Assembly: GCA_025980435.1 (NCBI GenBank)
Contig: JAICXK010000004.1
Span: 1-53,159, forward strand
Source: Bryobacteraceae bacterium
GTDB taxonomy: Bacteria > Acidobacteriota > Terriglobia > Bryobacterales > Bryobacteraceae
Reading direction: 5' to 3'
Length of the DNA stretch: 53,159 bases
In this document: piece by piece, positions 7,238 through 17,346 of the stretch
Layout: every line of letters begins with the position of its first letter
Position numbering within the stretch: position 1 is the stretch's first letter
The notes under the pieces: model-generated
Seen by the model: the letters and a program-made list of their open reading frames with translations, nothing else
Told to the model about the DNA's origin: nothing
The model's database searches: none
Translations under genes and position numbers: made by a program

Positions 7238-9265
7238 ATGCCCACAACCCTGGCCGGGAAATCTCATAACGAAGTCGCTGCTCCAACCGATTTCACACTG
7301 GAGCTGTATCGGAAGGTTCTCACGATTTTCTATGCCGAGGAACGAGTGAAGACGTTCGCCCGGCAGGGCAAGTGCTCGTTCGTAGCATCGAGCAGGGGGC
7401 ACGAAGTAACGCAGGCATCCATGGCATCGCTTTTGCGGCCGGGTCACGACTGGTTCTTTACGTATTACCGTTCAAAGGGCACAGCGATCGGGCTGGGAGT
7501 TCCGTTAAAGCAGATCTTCCTCGGGATGTTGGGGCGCGAAGGCGATCCAAATTCCGGGGGCCGGAACATGCCGGAGCACTTCTCTTCGCGCGAGCTGAAC
7601 CTGGTGTCTCAAACGGCATGTACGGGTTCACAATATCTTCCGGCGACGGGCGCGGCCAAGGCCGTGAAAGCGGACGGTAAAGACGCTGTCGTGTACGTGG
7701 AATCCGGCGAGGGCGCGACGAGTGAGGGTGAATTCTTCGAGGCCTTGAACTGGGCGGCGAGAGAAGCTCTGCCGGTGCTGTTTGTAATCCAGAACAACGG
7801 CTATGCGATCAGCGTTCCGCAACGCATGCAGACCGGTTCTTCGATTCGGAGAATTGCAGAGGGCTTCGGCATCCGGTCGGTGGAGATCGATGGGACTTCG
7901 TTCGAAGCGCTGTATGAAACGGTCCCTGAGTTGATTCGATCGATCCGCGCCGGGAACGGACCCGTCCTGATTGAAGCGAAAGTCGTGCGGCTGGATCCCC
8001 ATTCTTCCTCAGACGATCATCGAAAATACCGCAGTGATGATGAGATCCTCCATGCTCTGAAGCGTGATCCGCTGCTCCAGATGGAAGCGCGAATGCTCGA
8101 AGACCAAATTCTCGGTTCCGATGAGATGGAGAGCATCCGGCGAGAGGTGAAAGCTGAAGTAGACAAGGCGGCGGAGTGGGCGGATGCACAACCCGTGCCG
8201 GGCGGCGGGGATCTGATGGCCCACATTTACGCCGCAACGTCCGAATCGAGCAAAACGGTTGAGCCACGCTGTGTTTCGGAAGAACCGATCACGCTTCTTG
8301 ACGCGATCAACCACGGACTTCGCGAGGAACTAGCGCGAAATCCCAAGATCGTGATGTGGGGCGAAGACATCGCCGATCCGAAAGGAGGCGTTTTCGGCGT
8401 CACCCGCGGCCTTACGCGCGAATTCGGCGATCGCGTCAGCAATTCGCCGCTGGCCGAGGCGAGTATTGCCGGTATTGCGGGCGGAATGGCGATCGCGGGT
8501 TATAAGCCGATCGTCGAGATTCAATTTGCGGATTATCTTTGGCCGGCCGCGATGCAGTTGCGCAACGAAATTCCCACGGTGCGCTGGAGGAGCGGAGGCG
8601 TTTGGACTTGTCCGGTTGTTGTGCGGATCGCGGTTGGAGGATACATCAAGGGAGGTCCATGGCATTCCACGTGTGTGGAGAGCTTCTTCTCCCATATTCC
8701 CGGCTGGCGCGTTGTATTCCCGAGCTGCGCGGAAGACGCGAAGGGCCTGATCAAGGCTGCCGCGCGATCGCAAGATCCGGTGATTTTTCTGGAGCACAAA
8801 GGATTGTATCGCCGTCCTCAGGCGAAGACTCCCGAGCCGGATTCAGAGTATGTTGTACCTTTCGGGAGCGGGCGAATACGGCGCAGCGGAAGGGATGTCA
8901 CCGTCGTAACCTGGGGAAGCACTGTCTACCATGCGCTCGATGTTGCCCGGCAGTTCGAGCAACTCGGCCGGTCGATCGAAGTGCTGGATCTGCGATCGAT
9001 TGTACCTTTCGACGAAGAATTGATTTACGCGAGCGTTCGACGAACCAACCGGGTTATCATCGCGCACGAGGACTCACTAACGATGGGATTCGGCGCGGAG
9101 ATCGCCGCTCGCATTGCGTCCAACTGCATTGACGCCCTCGATGCCCCGATTATCCGAGTCGCAGCCAAGGATTCGTTTGTGCCCTCGGCCCCGGCGCTGG
9201 AATCGATGGTCTTGCCGGCGGCCGCCGATCTGCGCAGTGCGGTACAGCAAATTATGGGTTATTGA
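7238..9265 (+). CDS. Fused 2-oxoacid dehydrogenase E1 component, alpha plus beta subunits
   Basis: This 675-residue protein joins both E1 subunits of a thiamine-diphosphate 2-oxoacid dehydrogenase (pyruvate or branched-chain type). Residues about 20-325 are the alpha part, with the diphosphate-binding motif GEGATSEGEF followed by QNNGYAIS. Residues about 345-675 are the beta part, opening with LREELARNPKIVMWGEDIADPKGGVFG and ending with the transketolase C-terminal domain (VVTWGS, IIAHEDSLTMGFG). AAAGGA at 7227-7232 precedes the ATG. E1 decarboxylates the 2-oxoacid and passes the acyl group to a lipoyl E2; no E2 or E3 gene is in the window. Its place behind the palindromes and ahead of the nitrate genes suggests anaerobic or nitrate-linked expression. 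The substrate is not determined. Confidence 0.92.
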   Translation: MPTTLAGKSHNEVAAPTDFTLELYRKVLTIFYAEERVKTFARQGKCSFVASSRGHEVTQASMASLLRPGHDWFFTYYRSKGTAIGLGVPLKQIFLGMLGREGDPNSGGRNMPEHFSSRELNLVSQTACTGSQYLPATGAAKAVKADGKDAVVYVESGEGATSEGEFFEALNWAAREALPVLFVIQNNGYAISVPQRMQTGSSIRRIAEGFGIRSVEIDGTSFEALYETVPELIRSIRAGNGPVLIEAKVVRLDPHSSSDDHRKYRSDDEILHALKRDPLLQMEARMLEDQILGSDEMESIRREVKAEVDKAAEWADAQPVPGGGDLMAHIYAATSESSKTVEPRCVSEEPITLLDAINHGLREELARNPKIVMWGEDIADPKGGVFGVTRGLTREFGDRVSNSPLAEASIAGIAGGMAIAGYKPIVEIQFADYLWPAAMQLRNEIPTVRWRSGGVWTCPVVVRIAVGGYIKGGPWHSTCVESFFSHIPGWRVVFPSCAEDAKGLIKAAARSQDPVIFLEHKGLYRRPQAKTPEPDSEYVVPFGSGRIRRSGRDVTVVTWGSTVYHALDVARQFEQLGRSIEVLDLRSIVPFDEELIYASVRRTNRVIIAHEDSLTMGFGAEIAARIASNCIDALDAPIIRVAAKDSFVPSAPALESMVLPAAADLRSAVQQIMGY

Positions 9266-9282
9266 CGGCGCGGCGGACAGAA

Positions 9283-10761
9283 ATGCCGTCGATTAAGCTC
9301 AGGGGAATCATCCTCGCCCTTGCGGCCGCAGGGCTGAGGATGTGCTCCGGCCAGAGTCCGCAGGACGCCGGTAATTCGCTGCGGATAGGGGATGTGAGCG
9401 TTTCCGGTTCATTGCGTTCCAGGGCTGAAGTATGGGACTGGTTCGCGGGCAATGGAAACAATCAATATGCCTATTCGGATTCCATCGTTCGCTTGAGTTT
9501 CAGCCAATCGAGCGAGCGCTATGACTGGAAGCTTGAGCTTGCCGCACCGATTTTGCTTGGCCTGCCTGAGAATTCCGTAGTCCCGGGGGCACAAGGCGCG
9601 CTTGGTTTCGGCGGGAACTACTTTGCGGCAAACGACCAGCGCACAAACGCGGCTTCTCTGTTTGCGAAGCAAGGCTACATCCGATTTAAATTTCAAAACG
9701 GAGCGTTGAAGCAATGGTTGCAGCTTGGGCGCACCGAATTCATTGACGGTGGCGAGAAAACTCCCAAAAACCAGACCCTCGCGGCAATCAAGCGGGACCG
9801 CATCGCTCAACGCTTGCTGGCAAATTTCGGGTTTTCCGATGTGGGCCGCAGTTTCGACGGTGTGGAATACGCGGCAGATGGTCCAGCGACGAATCTGACA
9901 CTGCTGGCGGCGCGACCGACGAGGGGAGTATTTCAGGTGGACGGTTGGGGAGAAGTCAATGTGAATGTCTTTTACGGAGCATTGACGCACGATACCGGCT
10001 CAACCACCGGCGCAACCGAATGGCGGCTCTTCGGTATTGGCTACAACGACTACAGGGGCGGTGTTCTGAAAGTTGACAACAGACCGCCGGGCGAGCGTAG
10101 TGCCGACGCGGGACATATCAACATTTCTACGGCCGGCGGCCACTATCTACGCGCGCTCGAGACTAAAGCGGGGGCATTCGATTTTCTCTTCTGGGGAGCC
10201 TTGCAAGGCGGTTCGTGGGGAACACTGGCGCAGAGGGCGGCAGCGTTTGCAGCAGAAGCAGGCTGGCAGCCGCCAATCTTAGGACGGGTGAAGCCATGGC
10301 TGCGCGGCGGGTACGATTATGGCTCGGGCGACGGAAATCCGAGCGATAAGATGCACGGAACGTTCTTTCAATTGCTCCCAACGCCTCGTATTTACGCCAG
10401 ATTTCCCTTTTTCAACATGATGAACAATCGAGATGCTTTTGGCGAAATCGTTCTGCGCCCTTCAAAGGCGCTGGGTTTCCGTTCAGACGTTCACGCCCTA
10501 AGCCTCGCGAGCCGGAACGACTTGTGGTACACCGGCGGGGGTGTCTACCAGCCTTGGACGTTCGGCTACACTGGCCGACCCTCGAATGGACAATCCGCGC
10601 TTGCGACGCTGTACGACGCCAGCGCGGATTACAACTTCGACCGCCACATTTCGGCGAGCGTGTACTACGGGCACGCGACGGGAAAGTTGCTCGCTCAACT
10701 CATCTATCCAAAAAGAAATTCAGCAGACTTGGGGTTTATCGAAGTGAACTGGCGGTTCTAA
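9283..10761 (+). CDS. Outer-membrane porin-like protein (alginate-export-like beta-barrel)
   Basis: This 492-residue protein has a signal peptide (MPSIKLRGIILALAAAGLRMCSG) when started at ATG 9283; an upstream TTG at 9262 overlaps the E1 stop and is less likely. The mature part is rich in alternating polar and aromatic residues, with repeated strands such as SVSGSLRSRAEVWDWF and QGYIRFKFQNGALKQWLQLGR. It ends in aromatic Phe (FIEVNWRF), as outer-membrane barrels do. The overall pattern resembles the alginate-export porin family. In this position it may carry nitrate, nitrite or an organic acid across the outer membrane, but nothing in the sequence identifies the solute. Confidence 0.75.
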   Translation: MPSIKLRGIILALAAAGLRMCSGQSPQDAGNSLRIGDVSVSGSLRSRAEVWDWFAGNGNNQYAYSDSIVRLSFSQSSERYDWKLELAAPILLGLPENSVVPGAQGALGFGGNYFAANDQRTNAASLFAKQGYIRFKFQNGALKQWLQLGRTEFIDGGEKTPKNQTLAAIKRDRIAQRLLANFGFSDVGRSFDGVEYAADGPATNLTLLAARPTRGVFQVDGWGEVNVNVFYGALTHDTGSTTGATEWRLFGIGYNDYRGGVLKVDNRPPGERSADAGHINISTAGGHYLRALETKAGAFDFLFWGALQGGSWGTLAQRAAAFAAEAGWQPPILGRVKPWLRGGYDYGSGDGNPSDKMHGTFFQLLPTPRIYARFPFFNMMNNRDAFGEIVLRPSKALGFRSDVHALSLASRNDLWYTGGGVYQPWTFGYTGRPSNGQSALATLYDASADYNFDRHISASVYYGHATGKLLAQLIYPKRNSADLGFIEVNWRF

Positions 10762-10850
10762 AGAGCCGATAGTTCTCCGCAGATGATATATGTTTGATTT
10801 GACGACGGGAACAGAAACAGGTATTTCGAAATTTTGAGTTGATTCACTCA

Positions 10851-13085
10851 ATGGCAACCCAAAAGAGTCGGAATCCCTCGCTCCAACTCGCGTTAGCGAC
10901 GCTCTCCTTTGTCGTTTGCTTCGCGGCCTGGGGACTGATCAGTTCATTCGCACCGCGGTTCCGCGAAACGCTGCACCTCAGCGCAACTCAAACGGCGTTC
11001 CTGGTGGCTGTACCAGTAATCCTCGGTGCACTTGCCCGGATTCCAATGGGCATGCTCACGGACCTGTATGGCGGCCGGATCATTTTCACAGCTCTGATGA
11101 TTACGTCGGCCGTTCCGCCCATATGGGCGTCGTTTGCGTCCAGCTACGGCATGCTGTTGGCGGCGGCATTTTGCCTGGGACTGGCAGGCTCATCGTTCGC
11201 AGTGGGAGTAGGTTTCGCATCGCGATGGTACCCGCCTCAAAAGCAGGGCACGGCGCTCGGCGTTTACGGCCTGGGGAACATCGGGCAATCGGCGGTGGTG
11301 TTTCTTGGACCGGTTCTGGCGGTTAGCTTCGGCTGGCAGACAGTGTTTCGCGGCATCTCCGTACTACTGGTCGTCTGGGCCGTCGTCTTTTTGCTGCTCG
11401 GGAGAAATTCTCCCAGCGTGGTTCGTCCGAAGGGTCTCGATGAAATGCTGGGGGTGCTCCGCCGCGAGCGGCTCGCCTGGGTGCTGTCGGCATTTTATGG
11501 CCTGACGTTTGGCGGATTTGTGGCTTTTTCGATCTACCTTCCGACTCTGCTGAAAGATCAGTTTCACTTGAAGCCCGCGGATGCGGGATTGCGAACGGCG
11601 GGATTCGTCGTTCTTGCTACCGTTCTGCGACCGCTCGGTGGGTGGCTGGCGGACAGGATTGGAGGCGCGCAGGTCCTTTCGGTGGTTTTCTTCGGCATTG
11701 TGCCGTTTTCGCTGCTGCTTGCGTGGCCGTCAGTGCCTCCGTTCACCGCGGGAGCTCTGGGATGCGCGGCGCTTCTGGGACTCGGCAACGGCGCAGTGTT
11801 CAAGCTGGTTCCTCAATATTTCGCAAAAGATACGGGTACCGTTACCGGCTTGGTGGGCGCGATCGGCGGAGTGGGCGGCTTCTTTCCCCCGCTGCTCCTC
11901 GGCGCATTTTCCGATAGCGCCGGTGTGTTGTGGCCAGGTTTCGTTCTGCTTTCATTCACGGCCTTTCTGCTATGGCGTCTGAATGCACGCGTACTGCTCG
12001 CGGCGGATCGAGCGGTGGTCGAGACGGCGCCCGCCCCGAGGAGCCGCGCCATGACGCAATTGCGCGCCGGAGTTTGGGCCACCATCTGGACGGGCATCTT
12101 GATTGCGGCGATTGTAGCCGGATCGCGCAACCTGGAGAATTTCGATCCAGCACTTGTGATCTACACCTTTGCAGTGATCTTCGCAACGTGGGGCGTCGCG
12201 TATCATTACACGGTCTGGCTCGATAAGCCCCCGACACGTATTTTCTGGCAGCGAGGTTGGCAGATCGCGCGGGAGCAAGGAGCGTGGCGAAGCGCAATCA
12301 GCATCGCCGGCCTGTTTGGAAAGAACATCCTGATGCAAACCTTTATCCGGCGCCGCTCCGCGTTGCGTTGGTGGATGCACCAGTTTCTGTTCTGGGGCTG
12401 TCTTCTGGCCGCGGCTGTTACATTTCCGCTGGTATTCGGATGGATTTCGTTTGGGTCGGCCGCGAACGATCAGATGACCTACATAGCTCATCTGTTTGGT
12501 TTTCCCGTCGGATCGTTTCCGATTCACTCGATCACGGCGGAACTCGCGTTTCACAGCCTGGACATTGCGGCGATCCTGGTTTTGATCGGAATCACTCTCG
12601 CGCTGTGGCGGCGGTTGCGCGATATCGGCGCTCAAACGCTGCAATCGTTCGCGGTCGATTTCTTCCCGCTGATTCTTCTGTTTGCGATATCGATCACCGG
12701 CCTCGCACTTACGGTTTCGCAATTCTGGCTGCGAGGCAATCTCTACAGTTTTCTCGCAATCCTCCACGCGATTACGGTGATTGCAGCCCTGCTGTATCTT
12801 CCGTTCGGCAAATTCTTTCACATCTTCCAGCGCCCCGCGCAACTCGGAGCGAAGCTCTACCAGCAGGTTGGGTCACGCGGTGAAGGCGCGCGGTGCGCAC
12901 GCTGCGGTGAGCGATTCGCTTCCAGGATGCAGATTGACGATTTGAAGCGGACACTCCCGCAGCTTGGATTCGATTACCGCATGCCCGGCCCTGCCGGCCA
13001 CTGGCAGGAATTGTGTCCGGCTTGCAAACGAAAGACGCTTTCCTTTGCGCAACTGAGAATTAAGGGGAGAACGACCCGTGGCTAA
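10851..13085 (+). CDS. NarK-type nitrate/nitrite transporter fused to NarI/DsrM-like cytochrome b and a four-Cys domain
   Basis: This 744-residue protein has three parts. Residues 1 to about 395 form a 12-helix MFS transporter of the nitrate/nitrite porter family; GLGNGAVFKLVPQYF and GLVGAIGGVGGFFPP are the nitrate signature stretches. Residues about 400-670 form a membrane cytochrome b. His510, His559, His568, His639 and His657 lie in or beside helices, and His639 and His657 are 18 apart within LHAITV...PFGKFFH, the same spacing as the haem ligands of the last NarI helix. Residues about 675-735 carry Cys682-x2-Cys685 and Cys722-x2-Cys725, a likely zinc ribbon or FeS site. The ATG at 10851 was preferred to an in-frame TTG at 10839. 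It overlaps the next gene by eight bases. The fusion suggests that uptake and quinol oxidation are physically joined. Confidence 0.88.
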   Translation: MATQKSRNPSLQLALATLSFVVCFAAWGLISSFAPRFRETLHLSATQTAFLVAVPVILGALARIPMGMLTDLYGGRIIFTALMITSAVPPIWASFASSYGMLLAAAFCLGLAGSSFAVGVGFASRWYPPQKQGTALGVYGLGNIGQSAVVFLGPVLAVSFGWQTVFRGISVLLVVWAVVFLLLGRNSPSVVRPKGLDEMLGVLRRERLAWVLSAFYGLTFGGFVAFSIYLPTLLKDQFHLKPADAGLRTAGFVVLATVLRPLGGWLADRIGGAQVLSVVFFGIVPFSLLLAWPSVPPFTAGALGCAALLGLGNGAVFKLVPQYFAKDTGTVTGLVGAIGGVGGFFPPLLLGAFSDSAGVLWPGFVLLSFTAFLLWRLNARVLLAADRAVVETAPAPRSRAMTQLRAGVWATIWTGILIAAIVAGSRNLENFDPALVIYTFAVIFATWGVAYHYTVWLDKPPTRIFWQRGWQIAREQGAWRSAISIAGLFGKNILMQTFIRRRSALRWWMHQFLFWGCLLAAAVTFPLVFGWISFGSAANDQMTYIAHLFGFPVGSFPIHSITAELAFHSLDIAAILVLIGITLALWRRLRDIGAQTLQSFAVDFFPLILLFAISITGLALTVSQFWLRGNLYSFLAILHAITVIAALLYLPFGKFFHIFQRPAQLGAKLYQQVGSRGEGARCARCGERFASRMQIDDLKRTLPQLGFDYRMPGPAGHWQELCPACKRKTLSFAQLRIKGRTTRG

Positions 13086-15269
13086 GGCGCCAACCTCTGC
13101 CGAGGAACTTCGTAAACAATTCGGGCCGCATCTGCACTACACGCCCCCGGGCGGATGGTCCGACGAATCACGCAATCCGGCAGAGAAGCTGGTGAAGACG
13201 CATTGCTGTTTCTGCGGGCAGCAATGCGGCATTCAGTTGAAAGTGCGTGAGAACCGTGTGATCGGGTTCGAACCTTGGGAAGAGTTTCCGTTCAACAAGG
13301 GCAAGTTGTGCCCCAAGGGCGTTAAACGATATCTGCAGGGCAGTCATCCGGATCGCCTGCTTGATCCGCTTATGCGTGATCCGAATGGTTTTCGCAAGGC
13401 GAGCTGGGACGAAGCGCTTAACTTCGCGGCCAAGCGTATTCGCGAGATTCAGGGGAAGTACGGAAAAGATGCGGTCGCGGTTTACGGCGGCGCATCGCTT
13501 ACGACGGAGAAGTCGTACCTGGTCGGCAAGTTCGCGCGCCTCGGGGTAGGGACGCGGCACGTTGATTACAACGGCCGCCTGTGCATGGTGTCCGCCGGCG
13601 TGGCGTACAAGCTCGCATTCGGTGTGGATCGAAGCCCAATTCCCTGGAGCGATATTCCGAAAGCGGATGTACTTTTCATCATCGGATCGAATATCGGCGA
13701 CTGCTCGCCGATCACGACGGATTACGTGTGGCGCTGCCGCGATCGCGGAGGCAAGCTGATTATTGCCGATCCGCGGCTGAACCCGATTGCGCGAAACGCC
13801 GACCTGTTTCTGCCGTTGCGTCCGGGCACAGATCTGGCGCTCTTAATGGGCATGCTTCATGTGATCTTGCGCGACGGGTTGGAAAATCGCGCATTCATAG
13901 CGGAACACACAACCGGCTTCGAGGCGGTACAGGAGTCGGTGGAGGCTTGGGATCCGAAGACCGCGGCTGAAATGACGGGCGTTCCACCGGGGGCGATCGA
14001 AAAAGCCGCGCACTGGTTCGCCGAAGCAGAACGCGGAATTGCGCTGCATGCCCGGGGACTGGAGCATCAATCGAAGGGCGTAGAAAACTGCCTTGCGGTT
14101 ATCAATCTGGTTCTGGCTACGGGCCACCTTGGCCGGGAAGGCGCGGGCTGCGCCATGATCACGGGACAAGGCAATGGGCAGGGCGGCCGCGAGCATGGGC
14201 AAAAATGCGATCAATTGCCGGGCCAGCGTATGCTGACCGATCCGGCGGCGCGGGAACACGTAGCGAAAGTCTGGGGCATTTCGCCGGATGATCTCCCGCA
14301 ACCGGGCTACAGCGCCCAGGAGATCATGGAGGCGATTCACCGGGGCGAGATCAAGGCGCTATTTTCGCTCTGCTTCAATCCCCTTGTTTCCCTGCCCGAT
14401 GCGAACTACACGCGCGAGGCTCTCGAAAAGCTCGAGTTTTTCGGGATCATCGATTTCTTTCTATCGGAGACGGCGCATCATGCAGATGTGGTTCTTGCAG
14501 GCGGTTTGCAGGAAGAAGAGGAAGGGCTGACGTGCAATGTGGAGGGACGCGTGATCCACATCCAAAAAGCCGTGGATGCGCCGGCGAATGCCCGCACGGA
14601 TACATGGATCCTGTGCGAACTGGCGAAGCGTCTGGATCGCGGGAAGTTTTTTCCTTTCCAGACTTCCCGTGAAGTTCTCGATGAGCTTCGCGAAGCATCC
14701 CGGGGCGGTCATGCCGATTACTACGGCATCACATATGAACGTGTGGATGAGCATATGGGCCTCTTCTGGCCCTGTCCATCGCTCGACCATCCGGGCACGC
14801 CGCGGCTGTTTGAAGGCGGGATCAGCTTTCATCCGGATGGGAAATGCAAATTCGTGGTTACGGAATGGAGGGAGAGCGGAGACCCGGTCGATGACGAGTA
14901 TCCTGTGTACCTCACGACCGGACGAGTGGTGAGCCAATACCTATCGGGCACGCAGACCAGGCGTTTGGGCGGGCTGGTAGATATCTACCCTGAGCCAAAG
15001 CTGGAGATTCATCCGGTTCTCGCCGCGCGCTACGGGGTATCGGACGGCGATGCGGTTACGATTACAACCCGCCGCTCCGAGATGACGCTGCGCGCGTTAG
15101 TGACGAAAACCATACGTCCCGATACCGTATTCATTCCGTATCATTGGCCGGGGCGGCAGAGCGCCAACCAGTTGACTCATCGCACGCTCGATCCACGCAG
15201 CAAGATTCCGGAATATAAAGTATCGGCGTGTTCACTGCGAAAAGCCGTTTCAGCGGAGGCCAAAGCGTA

Positions 15270-15270
<1 letters not shown>
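13078..15270 (+). CDS. Molybdopterin oxidoreductase, cytoplasmic nitrate reductase-type catalytic subunit (Nas/Nap clade)
   Basis: This 730-residue protein of the DMSO-reductase superfamily has no signal peptide and should be cytoplasmic. An N-terminal [4Fe-4S] site is formed by Cys43, Cys46, Cys50 and Cys78 (C-x2-C-x3-C-x27-C). Cys169 in GRLCMVSAG is at the Mo-ligand position, as in Nap and Nas enzymes. The middle carries GQGNGQGGREHGQK, and the C-terminus is the cofactor-binding domain (TTGRVVSQYLSGTQTRR). The GTG start at 13078 is supported by AAGGGGAG at 13062-13069 and overlaps the transporter-cytochrome gene. The NarK partner makes nitrate the best guess for substrate. Cys-ligated formate dehydrogenase is the main alternative, but the neighbours argue against it. 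Confidence 0.87.
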
Positions 15271-15840
<570 letters not shown>

Positions 15841-15857
<17 letters not shown>

Positions 15858-16368
15858 TCCGCCGGTCGCAAAGGCCAGCGAGCCGTTGTGGAAAGACGAG
15901 TTTTCCGTTTTCCAGGAGCGGGAACGCTTCGTCGGCCGCCGTCAGATGATCAAGTTCTTAACGCTGACCAGTCTCGGGATGTTCGCCGGAAACATGTGGA
16001 TTCTTATCCGATCATGGCTGCATCGCGAACCAGCCTATCCGCGCCAGGAGATTGCGCGCATCGGTGAAGTTCCCGTGGGCGGAGTGAAGCTGTTTCGTTA
16101 TCCGAACTCGAAAGAACAATGCTTACTGGTCCGGACGGGCGAGGAGGATTATGTGGCTTATTCTCAGAAATGCACACACCTGTCCTGCGCCGTTTACTAT
16201 TCGCGCGAGGATAATCAATTGATCTGCCCGTGCCATAACGGGCGCTTTTCCATTCGCGACGGCGCCGTCATTCAGGGGCCGCCGACGCGCGCGCTGCCGC
16301 ACGTCGTACTGGAGCGTAAAGGCGGAGAATTGATTGCTATCGGGATGAGCGGAAGGCTGGAGAGCTGA
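15841..16368 (+). CDS. Membrane-anchored Rieske [2Fe-2S] protein
   Basis: This 175-residue protein has one N-terminal membrane helix (about residues 39-60, MIKFLTLTSLGMFAGNMW) and a C-terminal Rieske fold. Ligands are Cys111-x-His113 in KCTHLSC and Cys129-x2-His132 in CPCHNG. Cys116 and Cys131 are placed to form the disulfide of bc1-type Rieske proteins, which suggests a high potential. The start is a TTG with a strong ribosome site GGGAGGGA at 15829-15836, and it overlaps the ferredoxin gene by 17 bases. There is no bc1 cytochrome gene nearby apart from the fused cytochrome b, so this protein probably works in the nitrate reductase assembly. Confidence 0.9.
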
Positions 16369-16369
16369 A

Positions 16370-16579
16370 GTGCGACGAGGGACTACGGCGCTGGACGGCG
16401 CCGCCGCGCTGCTCGTTCTGCTGCTGATGGTGCAGGTATGGCTGCTCTCGGCGACTCTCGATGCCTATCTGGCGGGACACACCGATGCCGCATTGCCCGG
16501 CGCAATTTGCAGCGGAATTATCTTTGCTGCGGCTGTGGGGCTTTACTGGTTCTCGCAGCAAGTGCATCGGGGAAGGTAA
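16370..16579 (+). CDS. Small two-helix membrane protein at the end of the nitrate reductase cluster
   Basis: This 69-residue protein starts with GTG two bases after the Rieske stop. Two hydrophobic segments are visible, about residues 10-27 (AAALLVLLLMVQVWLLSAT) and 42-62 (LPGAICSGIIFAAAVGLYWF), joined by an Asp/His-containing loop, with a basic C-terminus (HRGR). I know of similar small proteins of unknown function beside Rieske genes in Acidobacteria, but cannot name a family with certainty. Its tight spacing suggests a structural or assembly subunit. Confidence 0.75.
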   Translation: MRRGTTALDGAAALLVLLLMVQVWLLSATLDAYLAGHTDAALPGAICSGIIFAAAVGLYWFSQQVHRGR

Positions 16580-16604
16580 TCAGGAAGCCGCGTTCATCGC
16601 AAGG

Positions 16605-17003
16605 TCATTTGCTATCGCCCACATCTCCGTCTCCGGTAGGAGTGATTCCGGCATTTTCGACCATTAGTATCACCGTGCGTTGCGGCGCTCGCGTCCGGTG
16701 GAGTACTCGCTTCGGCACCACGAAGCCCTGTCGTGGTGCGAGTTCAACGGTTCGGCCTTCAAGATCGATCAGCAGCTTTCCTTCGACCACATAAAAGAAT
16801 TCATCGTCCTGATCGTGCTTGTGCCAGTGATACTCGCCCTGAATCACTCCGAGGCGCACTACGGAACCGTTAACCTGGCAAAGCGTTTGGTTGTACCACG
16901 TCTGCGGTGCTGCGTCTGCCAACGCTTTTTCATCGATCAAGTCGAGGGGTTCGTGCAGGATGTTGAGGCGGGTGTCGTAGGGGTATTGCTTCGGCGTGCT
17001 CAT
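16605..17003 (-). CDS. Cupin domain protein
   Basis: This 132-residue single-domain cupin has metal-ligand motif 1 as GEYHWHKHDQDDEFFYVVEG (His, His, Glu) near residue 55 and motif 2 as APRQGFVVPKRVLHR near residue 90. The C-terminus is a short Gly/Asp tail. It is small and cytoplasmic. Related proteins include sugar-binding regulators, isomerases and dioxygenases, so no activity can be assigned. It converges on the nitrate cluster and shares no obvious operon. The ATG at 17003 lacks a clear ribosome-binding site. Confidence 0.85.
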   Translation of the reverse strand: MSTPKQYPYDTRLNILHEPLDLIDEKALADAAPQTWYNQTLCQVNGSVVRLGVIQGEYHWHKHDQDDEFFYVVEGKLLIDLEGRTVELAPRQGFVVPKRVLHRTRAPQRTVILMVENAGITPTGDGDVGDSK

Positions 17004-17156
17004 CTACTCATGCTATGAGAATTTTGAACAAGCGGCGGAGGGGCTGGTCTCACTTCGGACTCCAACGAGTTCCGATGTAATGGCGCCGGGACAATGCGCT
17101 CCATAGCACATACACAAATTACTGCTTTGCAGAGACCGGGGACAAACTCTTTGGAT

Positions 17157-17233
<77 letters not shown>

Positions 17234-17346
17234 CTTCGATGTTAACATCCCTTTCTGCCGCGCCTCAGAACCCAACCTGACGGGCAATTCCTAAACGAGA
17301 GTCTTACAGTATTAGAAGGCCCTCGCGGCTCAAACCAGCCTTTTCT

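Noticed and set aside
10834..10851. Imperfect palindrome TTGAGT-N6-ACTCAA overlapping the start of the NarK fusion
   Set aside because: It sits over the start codon, has only six-base arms, and matches no known operator pattern.
11970..12842. A 290-codon minus-strand open frame opposite the cytochrome b part of the fusion
   Set aside because: It is a polar, Arg/Asp/Gln-rich shadow of a hydrophobic membrane protein.
17055..17075. A short imperfect hairpin (TCGGACTC ... GAGTTCCGA) between the cupin gene and tRNA
   Set aside because: It has a bulge and no T-run, and its position suits neither neighbour as a terminator.
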